64,000 nucleotides of DNA from NCBI RefSeq assembly GCF_002811985.1, contig NZ_NPDU01000015.1, forward strand, positions 1-64,000. The letters are read 5' to 3'. The notes beneath the pieces are model-generated. The model did no database searches. It was not told the DNA's origin and saw only the letters and a program-made list of their open reading frames with translations. Positions within the stretch are counted from its first letter, which is position 1. Each line of letters opens with the position of its first letter. The translations under genes were made by a program, and so were the position numbers. Shown piece after piece: positions 1 to 13,743 of the stretch. Origin of the DNA: Leptospira adleri. Lineage in GTDB: Bacteria > Spirochaetota > Leptospiria > Leptospirales > Leptospiraceae.

Positions 1-277
1 TTTTTGATTCTCGCCAAAACCCGGACTTTACCGAAGGTCTCGAATGTTTTTCTCCGAATCTCGATGCTGTCTCCGACTCGAAGTCTTTGATAAAGATTTT
101 CGTCGACCTGTTCCGTGATCTCGTGAAGTTTCCCGGATTCGTCCGGAACCCGATACGAAACGAGATAGGCCCGTTTGCCGGACTTTTCCACCCGAACCGA
201 TTCCGTTAACGTTCCGAAAACGGTCGAGCCGGGTTCTCTTAGGCTTTGATAGACTTGATCGAGGTGTTTGTTCTCGC
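1..277 (-). CDS. Fragment of unknown protein (central part), running off the window
   Basis: Read on the minus strand, one frame gives convincing protein sequence: a beta-rich stretch with [19 protein letters not shown] and later [24 protein letters not shown], continuing past base 1. It resembles the soluble part of DUF3592-like small membrane proteins, but this is only a loose likeness. The frame stays open to an in-frame TAA at 432-434 yet contains no ATG, GTG or TTG, and from 278 upward it simply reads the reverse complement of its own 3' end. The true N-terminus is therefore missing. The last 24 residues are encoded a second time, on the opposite strand, at 278-352. This is a gene broken or rearranged by an inverted duplication. 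Confidence 0.55.
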
Positions 278-352
278 CGGAGACAGCATCGAGATTCGGA
301 GAAAAACATTCGAGACCTTCGGTAAAGTCCGGGTTTTGGCGAGAATCAAAAA
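1..352. repeat. Perfect 75-bp inverted repeat with 202-bp spacer
   Basis: Bases 1-75 are the exact reverse complement of bases 278-352 (position i pairs with 353-i), and the match breaks at 76/277. The left arm may extend beyond the window. Both arms encode the same protein segment on opposite strands, so this is a segment of one gene present in both orientations. It is either a natural invertible segment or an inverted-duplication artefact of assembly. Confidence 0.9.
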
Positions 353-476
353 GAATTCCCTCTTTATCAACGACTTCGACTTTTTGGAGATTTTCGCCCT
401 GATCGGGCTCGGCTTTTCCGGAATTCTGATCTTAACGGCGATCTATTACTGGATTTTTAAGGGTCGGGCAGCTTGA
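278..476 (+). pseudogene. 3' end of the same gene, inverted copy with membrane segment
   Basis: The plus strand from 278 encodes [24 protein letters not shown], identical to the minus-strand fragment to the left, and then continues with a linker and one hydrophobic helix ([20 protein letters not shown]) before a stop at 474-476. An ATG at 246 gives an open frame, but the residues before GDSIE do not match the other copy, so it is not the natural start. If the 76-277 segment were flipped, this frame would run continuously from the central domain into this tail. Its stop overlaps by 20 nt the end of the convergent gene at 457. Confidence 0.5.
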
Positions 477-990
477 TAAAGAACGGATTCTCTTTTTTAA
501 AGATCAACTGTACCTGATACGGCTCCATCACGTAACGCGCGGGATTCATCTCGTAGGAAATATAGCAAAAATATTTATCGTATATTACGATATACATATA
601 TTCTTGAAATCTAATGTGTTGCATTTGATTTTTGATGCCGCGCATCCAAATCGAATCCGGCTGAACGCGTTCGTAACGGACTCCGGCGGCCTTGATTTGT
701 TTTAAATATTCGGGCGGGGTCGCCGGCTCTCTTCTTCTGAGCTCCAGCTTAAAGGAACGGATGAGGTTGTATTCCAACTTCGCCTTTTCCAAAGAATCTA
801 CGTCCGGAATCGTGCGGAAATAGTATTCGTAGTATTCCTTATCGAGCGACGCGGCGTTTTTATGGGCGTCCCCGTTTTCTTCCGGAGCTCTGGAAATCGG
901 CTGCGAGGTTGGAGCTACAGGTTCTTCGGCGGAGAGGATTCCCGAAAGAATCAGCAGGAAGAGGAGAATTTGTTTCCGAAATCGGTCCAT
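457..990 (-). CDS. Exported hypothetical protein
   Basis: The start is taken at the ATG at 990, which begins with MDRFRK and a hydrophobic run [12 protein letters not shown] followed by AEE, a good signal peptide with a likely signal-peptidase I site. The longer frame from 1032 adds residues unlike a signal sequence. The mature part (about 155 aa) is rich in charged and aromatic residues and has no domain I recognise. It ends [23 protein letters not shown] hexamer lies 10 nt upstream of the ATG (1005-1000, minus strand). The gene sits downstream of and parallel to htpG but with a separate promoter-like box. Function unknown; likely periplasmic. Confidence 0.7.
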   Translation of the reverse strand: MDRFRKQILLFLLILSGILSAEEPVAPTSQPISRAPEENGDAHKNAASLDKEYYEYYFRTIPDVDSLEKAKLEYNLIRSFKLELRRREPATPPEYLKQIKAAGVRYERVQPDSIWMRGIKNQMQHIRFQEYMYIVIYDKYFCYISYEMNPARYVMEPYQVQLIFKKENPFFIKLPDP

Positions 991-1049
991 AAAACGCACA
1001 TTATATGTATCGGACCGACTTCGGAATTCCAAGCTTTTTTTCCGGGTTT

Positions 1050-2879
<1,830 letters not shown>

Positions 2880-4541
2880 TTAAGTTTCCTCCTTTAATTT
2901 TTTAACGATCGTTTGTGCGATTCGAAGCAAATCTTTTTTTCCACCCGAGTTCAATCGATGGAAGATTTCGACAAAGTTGGATTCCGTCCGGGAAATGTTT
3001 GCCAGAAAGGAAGCGTCCGGTTCAGAGATCCCCTTTGACAGCAGAGATTGCTTTAATACCAAGCCTCTTTTACTCCCTACCAGCAAGTCAAGTTCTTTTA
3101 ATATTGGTCCGCCGGCGATTCTGATCGCACCGGGAATCCAATCAAAGAATCGAAACGTGTTCTCCGTTTTTTTCGATCGAATCCAAACGGAAAAGAAAAC
3201 CGAAAACAAAATTAAAAAACCTATGGATAAGAATAGAATATGATTTAAGGAAACGAAAGAAGCCCGTTCGACCGACTTCTCATCGATCTGATTTTTTTTT
3301 CTCTCGGACTCCGCGCGGACTTCAACGGATGGAAATTCTAAAATCGCGTTTTTATAAGATCCGGAATCCGGATCGAAGTAGATAAAAACTTTGGATTCTT
3401 CCTTCCAAATTCCTTTTTTTGTCATCGGAATTCCGTATTCGAATCTCGCTATGGAATAAAATCCGTAACCCGAGTTTTCCAACTCCGTGAATTTCCAAGA
3501 TCGATGTGTGTCATACAACGTGGCCTGGGGAAAACAATTTTTCCCTCCGCGGCAAGCGGAGGAGAACGGATCCGAAACCGAAGAAAGATTTCCTTCCCCT
3601 TCTACGATCACAGTCAAATAAAGGGTATCGCCCACGGCTATTTCGGAGGAATCGTTTTTGATTCTTATCTGAGTCTTAAACTTGCCCACTCCTCCGCTGA
3701 AATTTCCTTCGTATTTGGGAAGAGGGCGAACCGTGATCTGATTCGGAATCGTGGAAACAGTCTTTACGTTAAAGTAGGATTGCAGTTGTCCTTCCAGAGA
3801 GAACGTGGTTTTGCCGAGATAAAAATCGCCGGGACGAAGAGGAATGAGAGAATAGATTTCCTTGTTATAAACCGCGACGTCGTAGACGTTTCCCTCGTAT
3901 AAAATCTGTTCCGGAATTTTTACGGCGACGCCCGACAAAACCTCGCTTCTAAAATAAGGAAACTGAATCGAGTCCGCGGGGTTGCGGTCGAAGTAAGGCT
4001 TTCGTACGTCTCGATAATAGAGCGTGAAATATCCGATGATCGGTTCTCCGATCCAGGCTTGTTTTTTACTCGTCTGAAATAATACGCGAAGATCAGCGTT
4101 CTCGGGAAGATCTTCTCCTTCGAACTGAAAGAAGCGATCGAAGAAAGTTCCCCCGCGACTTCTCGCGGTTTGTGTTCTCGCAAGAACCTGGACCTGAACC
4201 GCGCCGGGCGTAAACGTCTTACCGTTGACTTCGATGCTCAGATTAGGAAGGGGAAAAACTCCTTGTTTGGCGGCCTTGATTCTAAACTTCAAAAGTCTTT
4301 TGCGAAAAACCTGGAAGTTGATGATCGTAGTATTCTCTTCAACGCCCGAGTAAAAGACGGTGATATCTCCGTTTGAAAACGAATTCTGAGGAATCGTATA
4401 TTTGGAATTGAGATCCATTTCGAAAACCGCGTACGACTCCTCGCCCAGATGAAACATGTTTCGCGTAACGTAGAATTTGGTTTCTTCCGCACCGAGCGCG
4501 AACGTTCCTAAAAAAAGTAAAACCGATAGGATTCTTTTCAC
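2880..4541 (-). CDS. batD: BatD, membrane-anchored Bat operon protein
   Basis: BatD is a large exported protein of the Bacteroides aerotolerance (Bat) family. The start is placed at the GTG at 4541, which overlaps the TGA of batC by 4 nt; a TTG one codon earlier is also possible. It begins with a signal peptide ([20 protein letters not shown]), continues with beta-rich domains typical of BatD, has one membrane helix at about residues 430-455 ([20 protein letters not shown]) and a cytoplasmic tail of about 95 residues. About 553 aa, normal for the family. It presumably works with BatA/B in the inner membrane and periplasm. Confidence 0.88.
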   Translation of the reverse strand: MKRILSVLLFLGTFALGAEETKFYVTRNMFHLGEESYAVFEMDLNSKYTIPQNSFSNGDITVFYSGVEENTTIINFQVFRKRLLKFRIKAAKQGVFPLPNLSIEVNGKTFTPGAVQVQVLARTQTARSRGGTFFDRFFQFEGEDLPENADLRVLFQTSKKQAWIGEPIIGYFTLYYRDVRKPYFDRNPADSIQFPYFRSEVLSGVAVKIPEQILYEGNVYDVAVYNKEIYSLIPLRPGDFYLGKTTFSLEGQLQSYFNVKTVSTIPNQITVRPLPKYEGNFSGGVGKFKTQIRIKNDSSEIAVGDTLYLTVIVEGEGNLSSVSDPFSSACRGGKNCFPQATLYDTHRSWKFTELENSGYGFYSIARFEYGIPMTKKGIWKEESKVFIYFDPDSGSYKNAILEFPSVEVRAESERKKNQIDEKSVERASFVSLNHILFLSIGFLILFSVFFSVWIRSKKTENTFRFFDWIPGAIRIAGGPILKELDLLVGSKRGLVLKQSLLSKGISEPDASFLANISRTESNFVEIFHRLNSGGKKDLLRIAQTIVKKLKEET

Positions 4542-5230
4542 CAAAAAACCTCTCTGTCGCGGCTCTTACGGCTCTTTCTTCGGATCTGATTGAGATCCAA
4601 GGAATCCAGAATCCGTTTCGCTTCCTCTTCGGTTAACTTTCCTTTTTTATCCCGAGGAGATTCTCCGACGACGTCTCCGTTTGAGGAAGAATCGTTTCTA
4701 TTCTGAGGTTGATTTCCTTTTTGCGAAGGAGAATTCTTTTGATTGGGATTGGAGGAATTGGGAGCCGGATTCTGAGAATTTTGAGGAGGAGGATTTTGTC
4801 TCAGATATTCGAGATTTTTTCTCGCCTCCTTGAGCTCCGGATTGAGTTTGAGAGCCTTGATGTATTCTTCCGCGGCCTTCTTTCGATCGCCGGCGCGCAT
4901 ATAACTGTTTCCTAAATTAAAACGGGATCTCCATTGTACTTCCGGCGAGGACGAAGCCGCCGACTTTTCGAAATGACGGATGGCCTTGTCCAAGTTTCCG
5001 GCTTTGAACTCAACGGCCCCGCGATTGAACTCCAAACGCGGATCTTCCGGAAAATAGGATTCAGCTTCCTGATATTTACGCAAAGAATCCGGGTATTCTC
5101 CCTGATTGTAGTGCTCCAGAGCTTCGCCGATCCGATTGCCGCCCGGATCCAATTCCACCGCGCCCGCGGGGACGGAAAACAAAAGAAGAATCAAAAATAT
5201 AGAATATTCTAATATACTAAACTGTTTCAC
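4538..5230 (-). CDS. batC: BatC-like TPR protein
   Basis: An exported tetratricopeptide-repeat protein. GTG at 5230 is chosen as start because it overlaps the TGA of batB by 4 nt and leads directly into a signal peptide ([24 protein letters not shown]). Two to three TPR units follow ([51 protein letters not shown]), then a low-complexity Asn/Pro/Ser/Gln linker and a short charged C-terminal helix. In some Leptospira, batB and batC are reported fused; here they are separate but overlapping. Likely a periplasmic protein-protein adaptor of the Bat complex. Confidence 0.85.
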   Translation of the reverse strand: MKQFSILEYSIFLILLLFSVPAGAVELDPGGNRIGEALEHYNQGEYPDSLRKYQEAESYFPEDPRLEFNRGAVEFKAGNLDKAIRHFEKSAASSSPEVQWRSRFNLGNSYMRAGDRKKAAEEYIKALKLNPELKEARKNLEYLRQNPPPQNSQNPAPNSSNPNQKNSPSQKGNQPQNRNDSSSNGDVVGESPRDKKGKLTEEEAKRILDSLDLNQIRRKSRKSRDREVFW

Positions 5231-6270
5231 GCCGCCACCGCCCCTTTTTTTCGGGAGAATAAAAACGTTTCCACAAAGATCCAGTCCAAAAGCATACAAA
5301 GAATCGCGACAAGGAGATATTTCGCGGAACCTTCCGCGCGTTTCAGATCCTTTCTACGCGAATAAAGATTTTCCTCTAAAGAACGGATCTCCTTCTGAAA
5401 AGACTCCGCGTCGGGCGGATTTGTTTCCAAAGAATACAAGGCTCCGTTATTTTTACCGGCAAGTTCCCTCAAAAAAGCGGGGTTCATCTTCGACCGGATT
5501 ACTCCGGGAATATTCGCGTTCGGGCTCAAGGTCCCGTCCCTCAAAAGATATCCGCTCAGTCCCGACTCTTCGTCGTTGTATGCGATCGGACCTCCGGTTT
5601 CGGTTCCGGCCGCCCAGATCTGAAAATTCGCGGGGAAGGAAACGAGCTCCGGATCGTTCTGATCTTCCCCGTCCGTTACCAAAATAAGAATTCGATTGCG
5701 AAACACTTTTTCAGAGTTTAACAGATCTTCCGCTTTTTGAAAGGCCTTCTTTAGATCCGTCCCCCGATCTCCGACCATATCCACGTCCAATCCTCTGACA
5801 TAATCTGAAAACGCGGCTATGTCCGAAGTCATGGGGCAGTATAAAAACGGACTCGCAGCAAAGACGATCATTCCGAAACGATTTCCGTTTAATGAAGGCA
5901 ACATTCTCAAAAGGATTTCCTTGAACTTTGCGAGCCGGGTCGGGACGTTGTCGATCGCCTGCATCGAAAGGCTGACGTCCACGAGAAAGAGTATGTCCAC
6001 TCCTCGAAACGATTCCTCCTTTTTTTCGTCCTTATAATCCGTTTTCCATCCCGAGAAGAAGATGCAGATCAAAGTCACAAATAAAAGCAGAATTCTTCCC
6101 GCAACGATTCCTGCCTTCGGAAACGAGGAAGTCCGCTCCAGACCGGGATACCGGATTTTCCAATCGGATATTTTATAAATTAAATATATTCTAATACTCG
6201 AATATATAGACCAAAGAGCGAGGACCGCATAGAAGATGCTTTTGAGATAAGCGGAGAACTCGTAGCTCAT
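5227..6270 (-). CDS. batB: BatB, VWA-domain membrane protein
   Basis: 347 aa. Two N-terminal membrane helices (about residues 8-33 and 55-76) precede a von Willebrand factor A domain whose metal-site motif is intact: DVSLS beginning at D98, T in the TSD segment and the GDRGTD segment. A further helix lies near the C-terminus ([21 protein letters not shown]). This matches the BatA/BatB architecture, in which the VWA domain faces the periplasm next to an inner-membrane anchor. Its start overlaps the end of batA by 4 nt and its end overlaps batC by 4 nt. Confidence 0.92.
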   Translation of the reverse strand: MSYEFSAYLKSIFYAVLALWSIYSSIRIYLIYKISDWKIRYPGLERTSSFPKAGIVAGRILLLFVTLICIFFSGWKTDYKDEKKEESFRGVDILFLVDVSLSMQAIDNVPTRLAKFKEILLRMLPSLNGNRFGMIVFAASPFLYCPMTSDIAAFSDYVRGLDVDMVGDRGTDLKKAFQKAEDLLNSEKVFRNRILILVTDGEDQNDPELVSFPANFQIWAAGTETGGPIAYNDEESGLSGYLLRDGTLSPNANIPGVIRSKMNPAFLRELAGKNNGALYSLETNPPDAESFQKEIRSLEENLYSRRKDLKRAEGSAKYLLVAILCMLLDWIFVETFLFSRKKGAVAA

Positions 6271-7205
6271 ACGTAATACCGGAACACGAAAGATCGTAAA
6301 ATCAAGTCTAAGAGTAAAACCGCGAGCGCGCGATAGAGCCAGAGTTCGTATTCTGTTTCCCGAACTTCTTTCGGAGGAGCCGCGAGCGGATCTTTTTCCA
6401 ATGAATCGATCGAAGCGAGCACTTCTTTCATTTCTTCGGGATCTTCGGCGCGAAAGAACTGGCCTCCGGTGTTCGCCGAAAGCTCCTGTAAGATTTCGAA
6501 ATTGATCTCGTAAGAACTGTCCTCCTTTCCGATTCCTATCGAATAAATTTTGGCTCCGATATGTTCGGCGAGATCGGTCGCCGTCACAGGATCGATCTTA
6601 CCGGTATTGGAAACTCCGTCGGTTATCAAAACGATGACTTTCGAGCGAGCGCGGGAAGCTCGAAGACGATACGTGGAGAGAATGATTGCGTCTCCGATCG
6701 CAGTGCCTTGCTCCGCCACGGTTTCTTCCTCGATCGTTCCCAAAATTTCGTTTAAAGATTCCCGATCACCGGTGAGAGGCGCTTGTAGATAAGCGGCTCC
6801 CGCAAAGACCACAAGCCCGAGCCGATCATTCCGCCGTTTTTCGATAAAGCGGCGAAGCAGTTTTTTAGAAACTCCCAGTCTCGTTTCCGGAAGAAAATCG
6901 CGGCTTCTCGACATCGATCCCGAAACGTCGAGAGCGATCATGATATCCACTCCTTCTTTTTCATCCGGAAGAAAGGTGACTTTCTTTCCAGGCCCGGCGA
7001 GGGCGACCACGAGAAAGCTGATTGCGATCGGGCGGAGGACCGGAAGAAGAATTCCGAACGTCTCCAATTTCGAAAAAGAACCCAGTCTCCTTCCCGGAAG
7101 TCGGATCTCCATTCTCTGAAGATACATTCCTCTTTTATAATATATTAAAGTCCAGATCCAGATCGGAGCGAGGAATAGAAGCGCGTAAGGATATTCAAAA
7201 TTCAT
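6267..7205 (-). CDS. batA: BatA, VWA-domain membrane protein
   Basis: 312 aa. Two membrane segments come first ([17 protein letters not shown] and a second at about 52-71), then a VWA domain with a classical MIDAS motif DVSGSM starting at D93 and the GTAIGDAI and [10 protein letters not shown] segments, then a C-terminal helix ([19 protein letters not shown]). It pairs with the adjacent batB. In Leptospira biflexa the bat genes have been studied by deletion and linked to oxidative-stress sensing rather than strict aerotolerance. Overlaps both neighbours by 4 nt, so it is in the same operon. Confidence 0.93.
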   Translation of the reverse strand: MNFEYPYALLFLAPIWIWTLIYYKRGMYLQRMEIRLPGRRLGSFSKLETFGILLPVLRPIAISFLVVALAGPGKKVTFLPDEKEGVDIMIALDVSGSMSRSRDFLPETRLGVSKKLLRRFIEKRRNDRLGLVVFAGAAYLQAPLTGDRESLNEILGTIEEETVAEQGTAIGDAIILSTYRLRASRARSKVIVLITDGVSNTGKIDPVTATDLAEHIGAKIYSIGIGKEDSSYEINFEILQELSANTGGQFFRAEDPEEMKEVLASIDSLEKDPLAAPPKEVRETEYELWLYRALAVLLLDLILRSFVFRYYV

Positions 7206-8071
7206 GATTTATCCCAAGCCTCTTTCCAGTGCGAAAACTTGTCGTCAGCGTCCTCTTTTGTGAGAAAGATTTCTCCCGGTCTGAATTTTTTTTCGGTCAA
7301 AAATTTTCTCCAAGACTGAAGCTCTTTCTCTTCAAAGGGAAACTGATCGTATAAGAATCGGAAGAGTTGCGCTTCGGTAAACGCGGAGGTTTTTTTGCCG
7401 GAAAGACTGGCCGCCTTTTCCCGGATATAACCGGATAAAAGTCTCGCGAACTCGCGGGCAGAAATCGGATCTTTTTTTAAAAGTTCTCTCAGACGGATTT
7501 CATAAACCTCCATTCTTTCCAGTCGGGGGGTCGCTTGTATGATCGCGTCCAACGGAGAGGATTGCCTCGCATACAATCGATAAGCATAGATTCCAAACGC
7601 GAGAAGAATTCCGAAAAGCGCCAGGAAAACGAGAAGTCTTCCCAGATAAGATCCTGAAAAAGTCAAAGGGGGAATGATGTCCGAAGGTCCCGTATCCGAA
7701 TCGGCGAGGACGGATTCTACTATAACTTTTTTTTGAGAAGACTCCCGTTCTCCGTTCGAGAGAGTCCAGGAAACCGGGATCGGAAATTCGCCCGTCGCGT
7801 AAAAGGAAATCTCGAGCGCGATCCTTGTGTCCTTTTTTTCGGAAAGAAGAACTTCGAACCAGGGAAGATCGGGAACTCCTTCCGCAAAATGGATTCCCAC
7901 TTGCGGGGCTATGATTTCTTTGATTTCTCCGGGAGTCCACTTGAGTTCATAACGAACCTTTTGCGCGATCACAACCTTTTCCGGAGAGAGGGTTTCAACC
8001 GTTTCCCCCAACAGTGAAGAACCAAATATTATAATCCAAGAATATACGAATATTTGAATCCTTTTTTTCAT
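7202..8071 (-). CDS. BatD-like exported membrane protein of the Bat operon
   Basis: 289 aa with an N-terminal signal peptide ([22 protein letters not shown]), a beta-rich periplasmic domain of about 110 residues, one membrane helix near residues 147-170 ([25 protein letters not shown]) and a helical cytoplasmic part of about 115 residues ([26 protein letters not shown]). The layout is that of a short BatD or of DUF4381-type proteins found between DUF58 and VWA genes in MoxR operons. I do not see a catalytic motif. It overlaps the DUF58 gene and batA by 4 nt each. Confidence 0.8.
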   Translation of the reverse strand: MKKRIQIFVYSWIIIFGSSLLGETVETLSPEKVVIAQKVRYELKWTPGEIKEIIAPQVGIHFAEGVPDLPWFEVLLSEKKDTRIALEISFYATGEFPIPVSWTLSNGERESSQKKVIVESVLADSDTGPSDIIPPLTFSGSYLGRLLVFLALFGILLAFGIYAYRLYARQSSPLDAIIQATPRLERMEVYEIRLRELLKKDPISAREFARLLSGYIREKAASLSGKKTSAFTEAQLFRFLYDQFPFEEKELQSWRKFLTEKKFRPGEIFLTKEDADDKFSHWKEAWDKS

Positions 8072-8898
8072 TTTGAAAAATACCGGATTATATTCTTAAA
8101 GTCCGGCCCCAAGCCGGTCAGATCCAATAAGGAGCCCTGGAAAAAAGAACGTAACGCTTTTGTCTCGTATTCCGGCGCGAGAGTCCTCGCAAAAAGCCCC
8201 CCATTTTTTTCCTCGGGATCTCTCGTGTAAAAAAAGGAAAGCATGGATTTCGGAGGTTCCATTTCTATGGGATCCCGAAATCGAACTGCGTGGAGAGAGT
8301 AGAGTTTTTTCAGACTCGAATATTTTTTGAGAGTTCCGATTCCGATGAAGTCGCTTAACAAATATACTTCCGCGTGTCTATGGATCCGATTTTTCAGATA
8401 TCGAAACGGAAGAAGGGGATCGGAGATTCTTTCGACCAAATCCTTGTTGGATATTTTTTGGAGTGTCGGAAGGAGTTCGTCTCGGGATCGGAGAAAGTCT
8501 GTTTCCCATTCTACCCGGTCGCTAAAAAGAACGATTTTCACACGATTCCCTTTTTGAACATAGAGAAGGGAAAGAAGCGCTAAAACTTGAAACGCGTTTT
8601 CGGAACGTGAAAATTCTCCCGAACCGAATTCCATGGAACTCGAGACGTCGTAAAAAAGAATCGCCTGCCTTTCTTTTTCTTCGTAGAATTCCCGAACATA
8701 AAGTTCTCCGAAACGGGAAGTGACGTTCCAGTCGATAAGACGAGTGTCGTCTCCGAAACTATAAAGACGAACGTCCTTAAAATCGAGTCCCCTGCCGCGT
8801 TTCGAACTTTCCGCATTTCCGGCTTTCTCGCGAAAGGAACGGGTTCTGCGGCCCAATTCGAGGCTCGAAAGAATGGATAAAAATTCCTTACGAATCAT
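8068..8898 (-). CDS. DUF58 domain protein of the MoxR/Bat operon
   Basis: 276 aa with the DUF58 signature: [26 protein letters not shown] at about residues 38-63, followed by [26 protein letters not shown], a VWA-like fold with the D-x-S-x-S motif. DUF58 proteins are the usual partner encoded immediately after MoxR ATPases. No membrane helix is apparent, so it is probably cytoplasmic. Six bases separate it from the moxR stop and it overlaps the next gene by 4 nt. Confidence 0.92.
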   Translation of the reverse strand: MIRKEFLSILSSLELGRRTRSFREKAGNAESSKRGRGLDFKDVRLYSFGDDTRLIDWNVTSRFGELYVREFYEEKERQAILFYDVSSSMEFGSGEFSRSENAFQVLALLSLLYVQKGNRVKIVLFSDRVEWETDFLRSRDELLPTLQKISNKDLVERISDPLLPFRYLKNRIHRHAEVYLLSDFIGIGTLKKYSSLKKLYSLHAVRFRDPIEMEPPKSMLSFFYTRDPEEKNGGLFARTLAPEYETKALRSFFQGSLLDLTGLGPDFKNIIRYFSK

Positions 8899-8904
8899 AA
8901 AGAT

Positions 8905-9894
8905 TTATGGAACCGGAGTCGCCTCGACAACGGTGTTGATCAGGGATTCTACGTTCAATTCTTCCGAAATTGCTTCGAAGGTGAGAAGAATTCTATGTCT
9001 TAGTATTTCCACGAGCGATACTCTGACGTCCTCGGGGATCACATACGTTCTTCCGTTGAGCAGAGCGTTTGCTTTAGAACTTTTTAATATACTCAAAGAC
9101 GCTCTCGGAGACGCGCCGTGACGGACATAAGGGATCAGCTCCGGGATCGTTCTTTCTTCCGGTCTTGTGTTTCGCACGAGACGAACGATATAAGACTTGA
9201 TTTTCTCCTCGATAAAAACGTTGTCCAGAAGAGAGGAAAGTCTCAGAATTTCCTTCGAAGAAACCACTTTTTTGATCTTTCCGTTCTCCGTATTCAAACG
9301 TCCGTGCTGATCTAGGATGGCGATTTCTTCGTCTAACGCCGGATAGCCGACGTTGACCTTCATAAAAAATCGGTCCATCTGCGCTTCCGGGAGAGGATAG
9401 GTTCCGTCCTGATCGATCGGGTTTTGAGTCGCGATTACCAGAAAAGGTCGATCGAGTTTATAGGTTTTATCTCCGATGGTGATGGTCTTCTCTTCCATAC
9501 TTTCCAGAAGAGCAGATTGCACTTTAGCGGGAGCGCGATTGATCTCGTCTGCGAGTAAAACTCCCGTGAAGACCGGACCTTTTCTCGTTTCAAACTCGGT
9601 CGTCTTAGGATTAAAGACAACGGTTCCCACAAGGTCCGCCGGCAAAAGATCGGGAGTAAATTGAATTCTTTTAAAATCCAAATCCAAAGCGGAAGCGAGA
9701 GATCTCGCGAGCAGAGTTTTTGCAAGCCCCGGCATTCCTTCCAAGAGAACGTGCCCTTGGCAAGCGAGACAAACGAGGACGTTGCGGATCACGTCGTCTT
9801 GGCCGGTAATTTCTTTACTTAATTCTTTCTTTAGAGTCTCCAGGGTGATCCTGGCAAACTCGACGTCTTCTCCAGATAGAAGATCTTTTTCCAT
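8905..9894 (-). CDS. MoxR-family AAA+ ATPase
   Basis: 329 aa. Walker A GMPGLAKT at residues 53-60, Walker B with DEIN ([21 protein letters not shown]), sensor 1 ATQNP and the C-terminal lid domain with ASPRAS are all present. MoxR proteins are chaperone-like ATPases acting with VWA proteins; here it is the first gene of the eight-gene moxR-DUF58-bat-htpG run, so it likely energises assembly or metal loading of the BatA/B complex (inference from family). The 394-bp gap upstream should carry the operon promoter. Confidence 0.95.
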   Translation of the reverse strand: MEKDLLSGEDVEFARITLETLKKELSKEITGQDDVIRNVLVCLACQGHVLLEGMPGLAKTLLARSLASALDLDFKRIQFTPDLLPADLVGTVVFNPKTTEFETRKGPVFTGVLLADEINRAPAKVQSALLESMEEKTITIGDKTYKLDRPFLVIATQNPIDQDGTYPLPEAQMDRFFMKVNVGYPALDEEIAILDQHGRLNTENGKIKKVVSSKEILRLSSLLDNVFIEEKIKSYIVRLVRNTRPEERTIPELIPYVRHGASPRASLSILKSSKANALLNGRTYVIPEDVRVSLVEILRHRILLTFEAISEELNVESLINTVVEATPVP

Positions 9895-10288
9895 AATGTA
9901 AGAATTGGAGAATGTAGGATCTGCTTCAAGCGAATTCCCTTATTACGAGTTCGTGTGACGCAAGACAGATCCCTTGCGGTTTGGATTTGTTTAGAATCCT
10001 GCCGGCCTGAAAAAACAACACTCCTATCCGGGAAAGAATGGGAATGGATCGTCCGAGAGATTTCCGAAGAAAGTCGGAACGCGGAAGTCAAGAAAATTCT
10101 TAGAGGTTTGTCGGAGTTCCGACAAAGGATTGGTTGAATATCTCTCTTGCGAGAATGGTTTTTCTGTGATAGAGAAAAGTCTCCCTTTTTTTCCCGCGGA
10201 CCCGCCTCCACCGCCCAAATTCAGGGTGGGGTGCGCGATTGTTTTTCGGCTCAGGTCGGAACTACGACGGCGGAGCCCCTGGAAAATA
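9895..10288. other. Intergenic region upstream of moxR holding a dispersed repeat
   Basis: This 394-bp gap separates the start of moxR from the end of the next minus-strand gene. It holds a copy of the dispersed GC-rich repeat (10170-10250) and a small palindrome GTCGGAGTTCCGAC at 10111-10124. A 60-codon open frame on the plus strand (9955-10137, GTG start) has somewhat protein-like composition, but there is no supporting ribosome-binding site or known match. No clear promoter was identified. Confidence 0.5.
10170..10250 (+). repeat. Dispersed intergenic repeat, copy A (divergent)
   Basis: Begins GATAGAGAAAAGTCTCCC, passes through CCCGCCTCC and CCGCCC, then CAGGGTGGGG and a GCGCGA tail. Three further copies occur at about 27990-28068 (same orientation), 40694-40768 and 41953-42040 (opposite orientation). 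The CC-rich and GG-rich blocks can pair into a stem. This copy is the most diverged of the four. Confidence 0.7.
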
Positions 10289-10903
10289 TTATCTCTTCGC
10301 GTCCCAGTTTCCGGAGCTGTTGTTCCCCCGGTACGTTCCGGAAATGGAACGACCTTCCAAGACCCCGACGTATTTTTGCGAAAACGGAACGTTACTCCCG
10401 ATCTCGGAACATCTCACGCCGGAACAAGATCTTACAAATTGAATCTGATTTCCTTTTATAAAAGGGGCTCCGATTGATTCCCACTTGCCCTTTCCCCAAT
10501 TGGAGAATTTTAGATTCCCGTAAAGACGGCCGTTCTTCCCGCCGAAAAGTTGAAGAAGTCCCTTATGAGGTCCGACGTTGAGTTGATACGTCCCTACAAA
10601 AAGTTTATCGTTCGCCGAAAGTTCCGCGGAAGTTGCAGGAGTTTCTTCCGGAAAGAATTCTATTTTTTCGACTGTCTCCATCGAGATCTCTTGATCTGGG
10701 TCTTTCAATCTTAGTTTATTCTGATCCAAAAACACCAAGGTCCCTTGCGTAAAAGAACCGTTGTATGTCACCTTTGCCGATCGATGAATTTCTGATCCGC
10801 AGCTTCGCAATATAAAACCGAGAATAAAAAATAAAATTGCAGTCGGAATAAAAATCGTAAGGTCGCGTTTCCAAAAGAAACGAGGATTCGTGTCAATGCT
10901 CAT
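10289..10903 (-). CDS. Membrane-anchored hypothetical protein
   Basis: 204 aa. A single N-terminal membrane helix ([19 protein letters not shown], about residues 15-33) anchors a domain of about 165 residues that is rich in beta strands and glycine ([29 protein letters not shown]). A short segment [22 protein letters not shown] recalls SH3-like or LSM-like beta modules seen in other leptospiral envelope proteins. No enzyme motif is seen. It is flanked by repeats on its 3' side and by a terminator on its 5' side, so it is probably monocistronic. Function unknown. Confidence 0.75.
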   Translation of the reverse strand: MSIDTNPRFFWKRDLTIFIPTAILFFILGFILRSCGSEIHRSAKVTYNGSFTQGTLVFLDQNKLRLKDPDQEISMETVEKIEFFPEETPATSAELSANDKLFVGTYQLNVGPHKGLLQLFGGKNGRLYGNLKFSNWGKGKWESIGAPFIKGNQIQFVRSCSGVRCSEIGSNVPFSQKYVGVLEGRSISGTYRGNNSSGNWDAKR

Positions 10904-10947
10904 ACGATATTATCGGAGAATTCGAAAAAGCATTCACCCCCGAAAAC

Positions 10948-10979
10948 AAAAAAGCAGAAGGCTCTCCTTCTGCTTTTTT
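10948..10979. terminator. Bidirectional rho-independent terminator
   Basis: Perfect inverted repeat with 14-bp arms: AAAAAAGCAGAAGG, loop CTCT, CCTTCTGCTTTTTT. A T-run is present on both strands. On the minus strand it lies between the end of the MORN-repeat lipoprotein gene (11190) and the start of the 10289-10903 gene. Confidence 0.9.
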
Positions 10980-11189
10980 CATTCTTCGTATCGTCTTTCC
11001 TGTCCCTGAGTTATTTCCGATGAAAAGAATCCGAACGACTTCTCTCCTCGAAAACGGAACCAAGGCTCCACCAAATCAACTCGAAAGAATCAAAAACGTT
11101 TCCAAAGACGGAATTCAAGCGTTCGTCCATCTTTTTTCAGCAGATTCGATTTGTCGGACCAAAGAATTCAGATCAAAAAAGAATTGGAC

Positions 11190-12509
<1,320 letters not shown>

Positions 12510-12584
12510 GATATTCCTTATGAGTTTAAAAACTTTTCCCAAACGTTAAGGAAACGAATTCAAAAGTCAAGAAATTCCGGAAAA

Positions 12585-13652
12585 TTACTTCGGATCCAGG
12601 TAGTAGTGAAGAAGAATAAAACGGATGAAGGGACGATAACAATCCAGAGAAATATGACCGCTATCCGCAAAAGTATTACAAGCGTAATAAGAATCCTTAC
12701 TCATATCGATCAGAGGGATCCCCGCCTTTTCATGCATCGGTCGAACGATCTCGAACCAAGGTTCGGGAATATTCAGTTCGTTTAAAACTTTTTCCATCGG
12801 AATCGAAGAACCCGGCTTCACGAACAAGGATCTCCAGCGACGTTCGTTCAATAAGTTAAGAATTTTTTGATAGAACTCGTACTGCATTTCCGAAGGTGCG
12901 TAGGAAGGATAAATCCAACCGACGGTTTTCACCGCAGATTCCTGAATTTTGCCGAAGTCTTTTTCGACAAAAGCGCCGGCGGGAGAAATAGAATTCCCTT
13001 TGTCGTTTTTGAGAGTGGCGATCGTCATCGACTTGAGCATCTCGCCGATCTCGAAGTTCTCGTTCTTCAAACGTTTAACGACGTTGCCGATATACGGCTT
13101 GTTATAGCTTACGCCGAAAAGATAATTCCCGAAGAAATAGTTAACGTTTTCCTTTCCCAACGTCCAAGAGTATTTAAGAATAAAAATCGGATCGAAGCTG
13201 TTTGCTAAATTCGACTTTTTGAATGTAGTGCTGTTCTTATTAAATTGAAACGGGTCGGTCTCGATCACAACGAGATCCGGCTTAACTCCTCCCTTTACAA
13301 GCCCTTCCAAAAAATAAAGATAATACGCGGGAGTTGTGACCGCGGAGGAAAGGTTGTAGATGTCCCAGTCCGGATAAAAGGCTTCAAGATCCGAATTCTG
13401 AAAATAGAGCATCCGGGAAGATCCCATAAGAATCATGAGCTTTTTCTTTTTGGAAGAATTCTTTTCGTATTCCCCGTCGGTTCCGTATTTGGAAACGATC
13501 TCTTTTAGAAGTTCTTTTTTAACGTCATAGTAGATGTAAGTGAATTCCTGTTTTACGTAATCTCTTACGGTATCGAGGAAGAAAAGTTTATCGAAGAGAA
13601 AGATTGCGAAAAAAAGTAAGACTGGATACCAGAGGAAAGGCTTGGACTTCAA
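12585..13652 (-). CDS. DUF1574-like SGNH-type membrane-anchored protein
   Basis: 355 aa. One N-terminal membrane helix ([19 protein letters not shown]) is followed by an SGNH-hydrolase-like domain: [13 protein letters not shown] supplies the nucleophile-type GSS motif, with [13 protein letters not shown] and a C-terminal [12 protein letters not shown] that carries the D/H-type motif. This pattern is typical of the leptospiral DUF1574 family, thought to modify envelope glycans as acyltransferase or esterase partners. The start is a TTG at 13652 preceded by GGGAG. A distant relative is encoded at 58319. Confidence 0.78.
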   Translation of the reverse strand: MKSKPFLWYPVLLFFAIFLFDKLFFLDTVRDYVKQEFTYIYYDVKKELLKEIVSKYGTDGEYEKNSSKKKKLMILMGSSRMLYFQNSDLEAFYPDWDIYNLSSAVTTPAYYLYFLEGLVKGGVKPDLVVIETDPFQFNKNSTTFKKSNLANSFDPIFILKYSWTLGKENVNYFFGNYLFGVSYNKPYIGNVVKRLKNENFEIGEMLKSMTIATLKNDKGNSISPAGAFVEKDFGKIQESAVKTVGWIYPSYAPSEMQYEFYQKILNLLNERRWRSLFVKPGSSIPMEKVLNELNIPEPWFEIVRPMHEKAGIPLIDMSKDSYYACNTFADSGHISLDCYRPFIRFILLHYYLDPK

Positions 13653-13686
13653 GAGATTCTCCCGGGAGAACGTGTTAATATGAAAA

Positions 13687-13708
13687 GAGCCGGTGAAGAC
13701 ACCGGCTC
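13687..13708 (-). terminator. Rho-independent terminator
   Basis: GAGCCGGTG, loop of four, CACCGGCTC; on the minus strand the stem is followed by TTTTC. It lies 36 bp beyond the end of the gene at 13744-14127 and before the DUF1574-like gene, so it ends the transcript of the former. Confidence 0.82.
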
Positions 13709-13743
13709 AGATTCTTAGAGAAGCGGGTAGCTGTCAAATGAAA

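Noticed and set aside
9955..10137. Possible 60-aa gene upstream of moxR
   Set aside because: GTG start without ribosome-binding site and no known relatives; it lies in a repeat-bearing spacer. Kept only as a remark in the spacer entry.
10130..10477. Overlapping plus-strand frames across repeat copy A
   Set aside because: They arise from the GC-rich repeat and from the antisense strand of the 10289-10903 gene.
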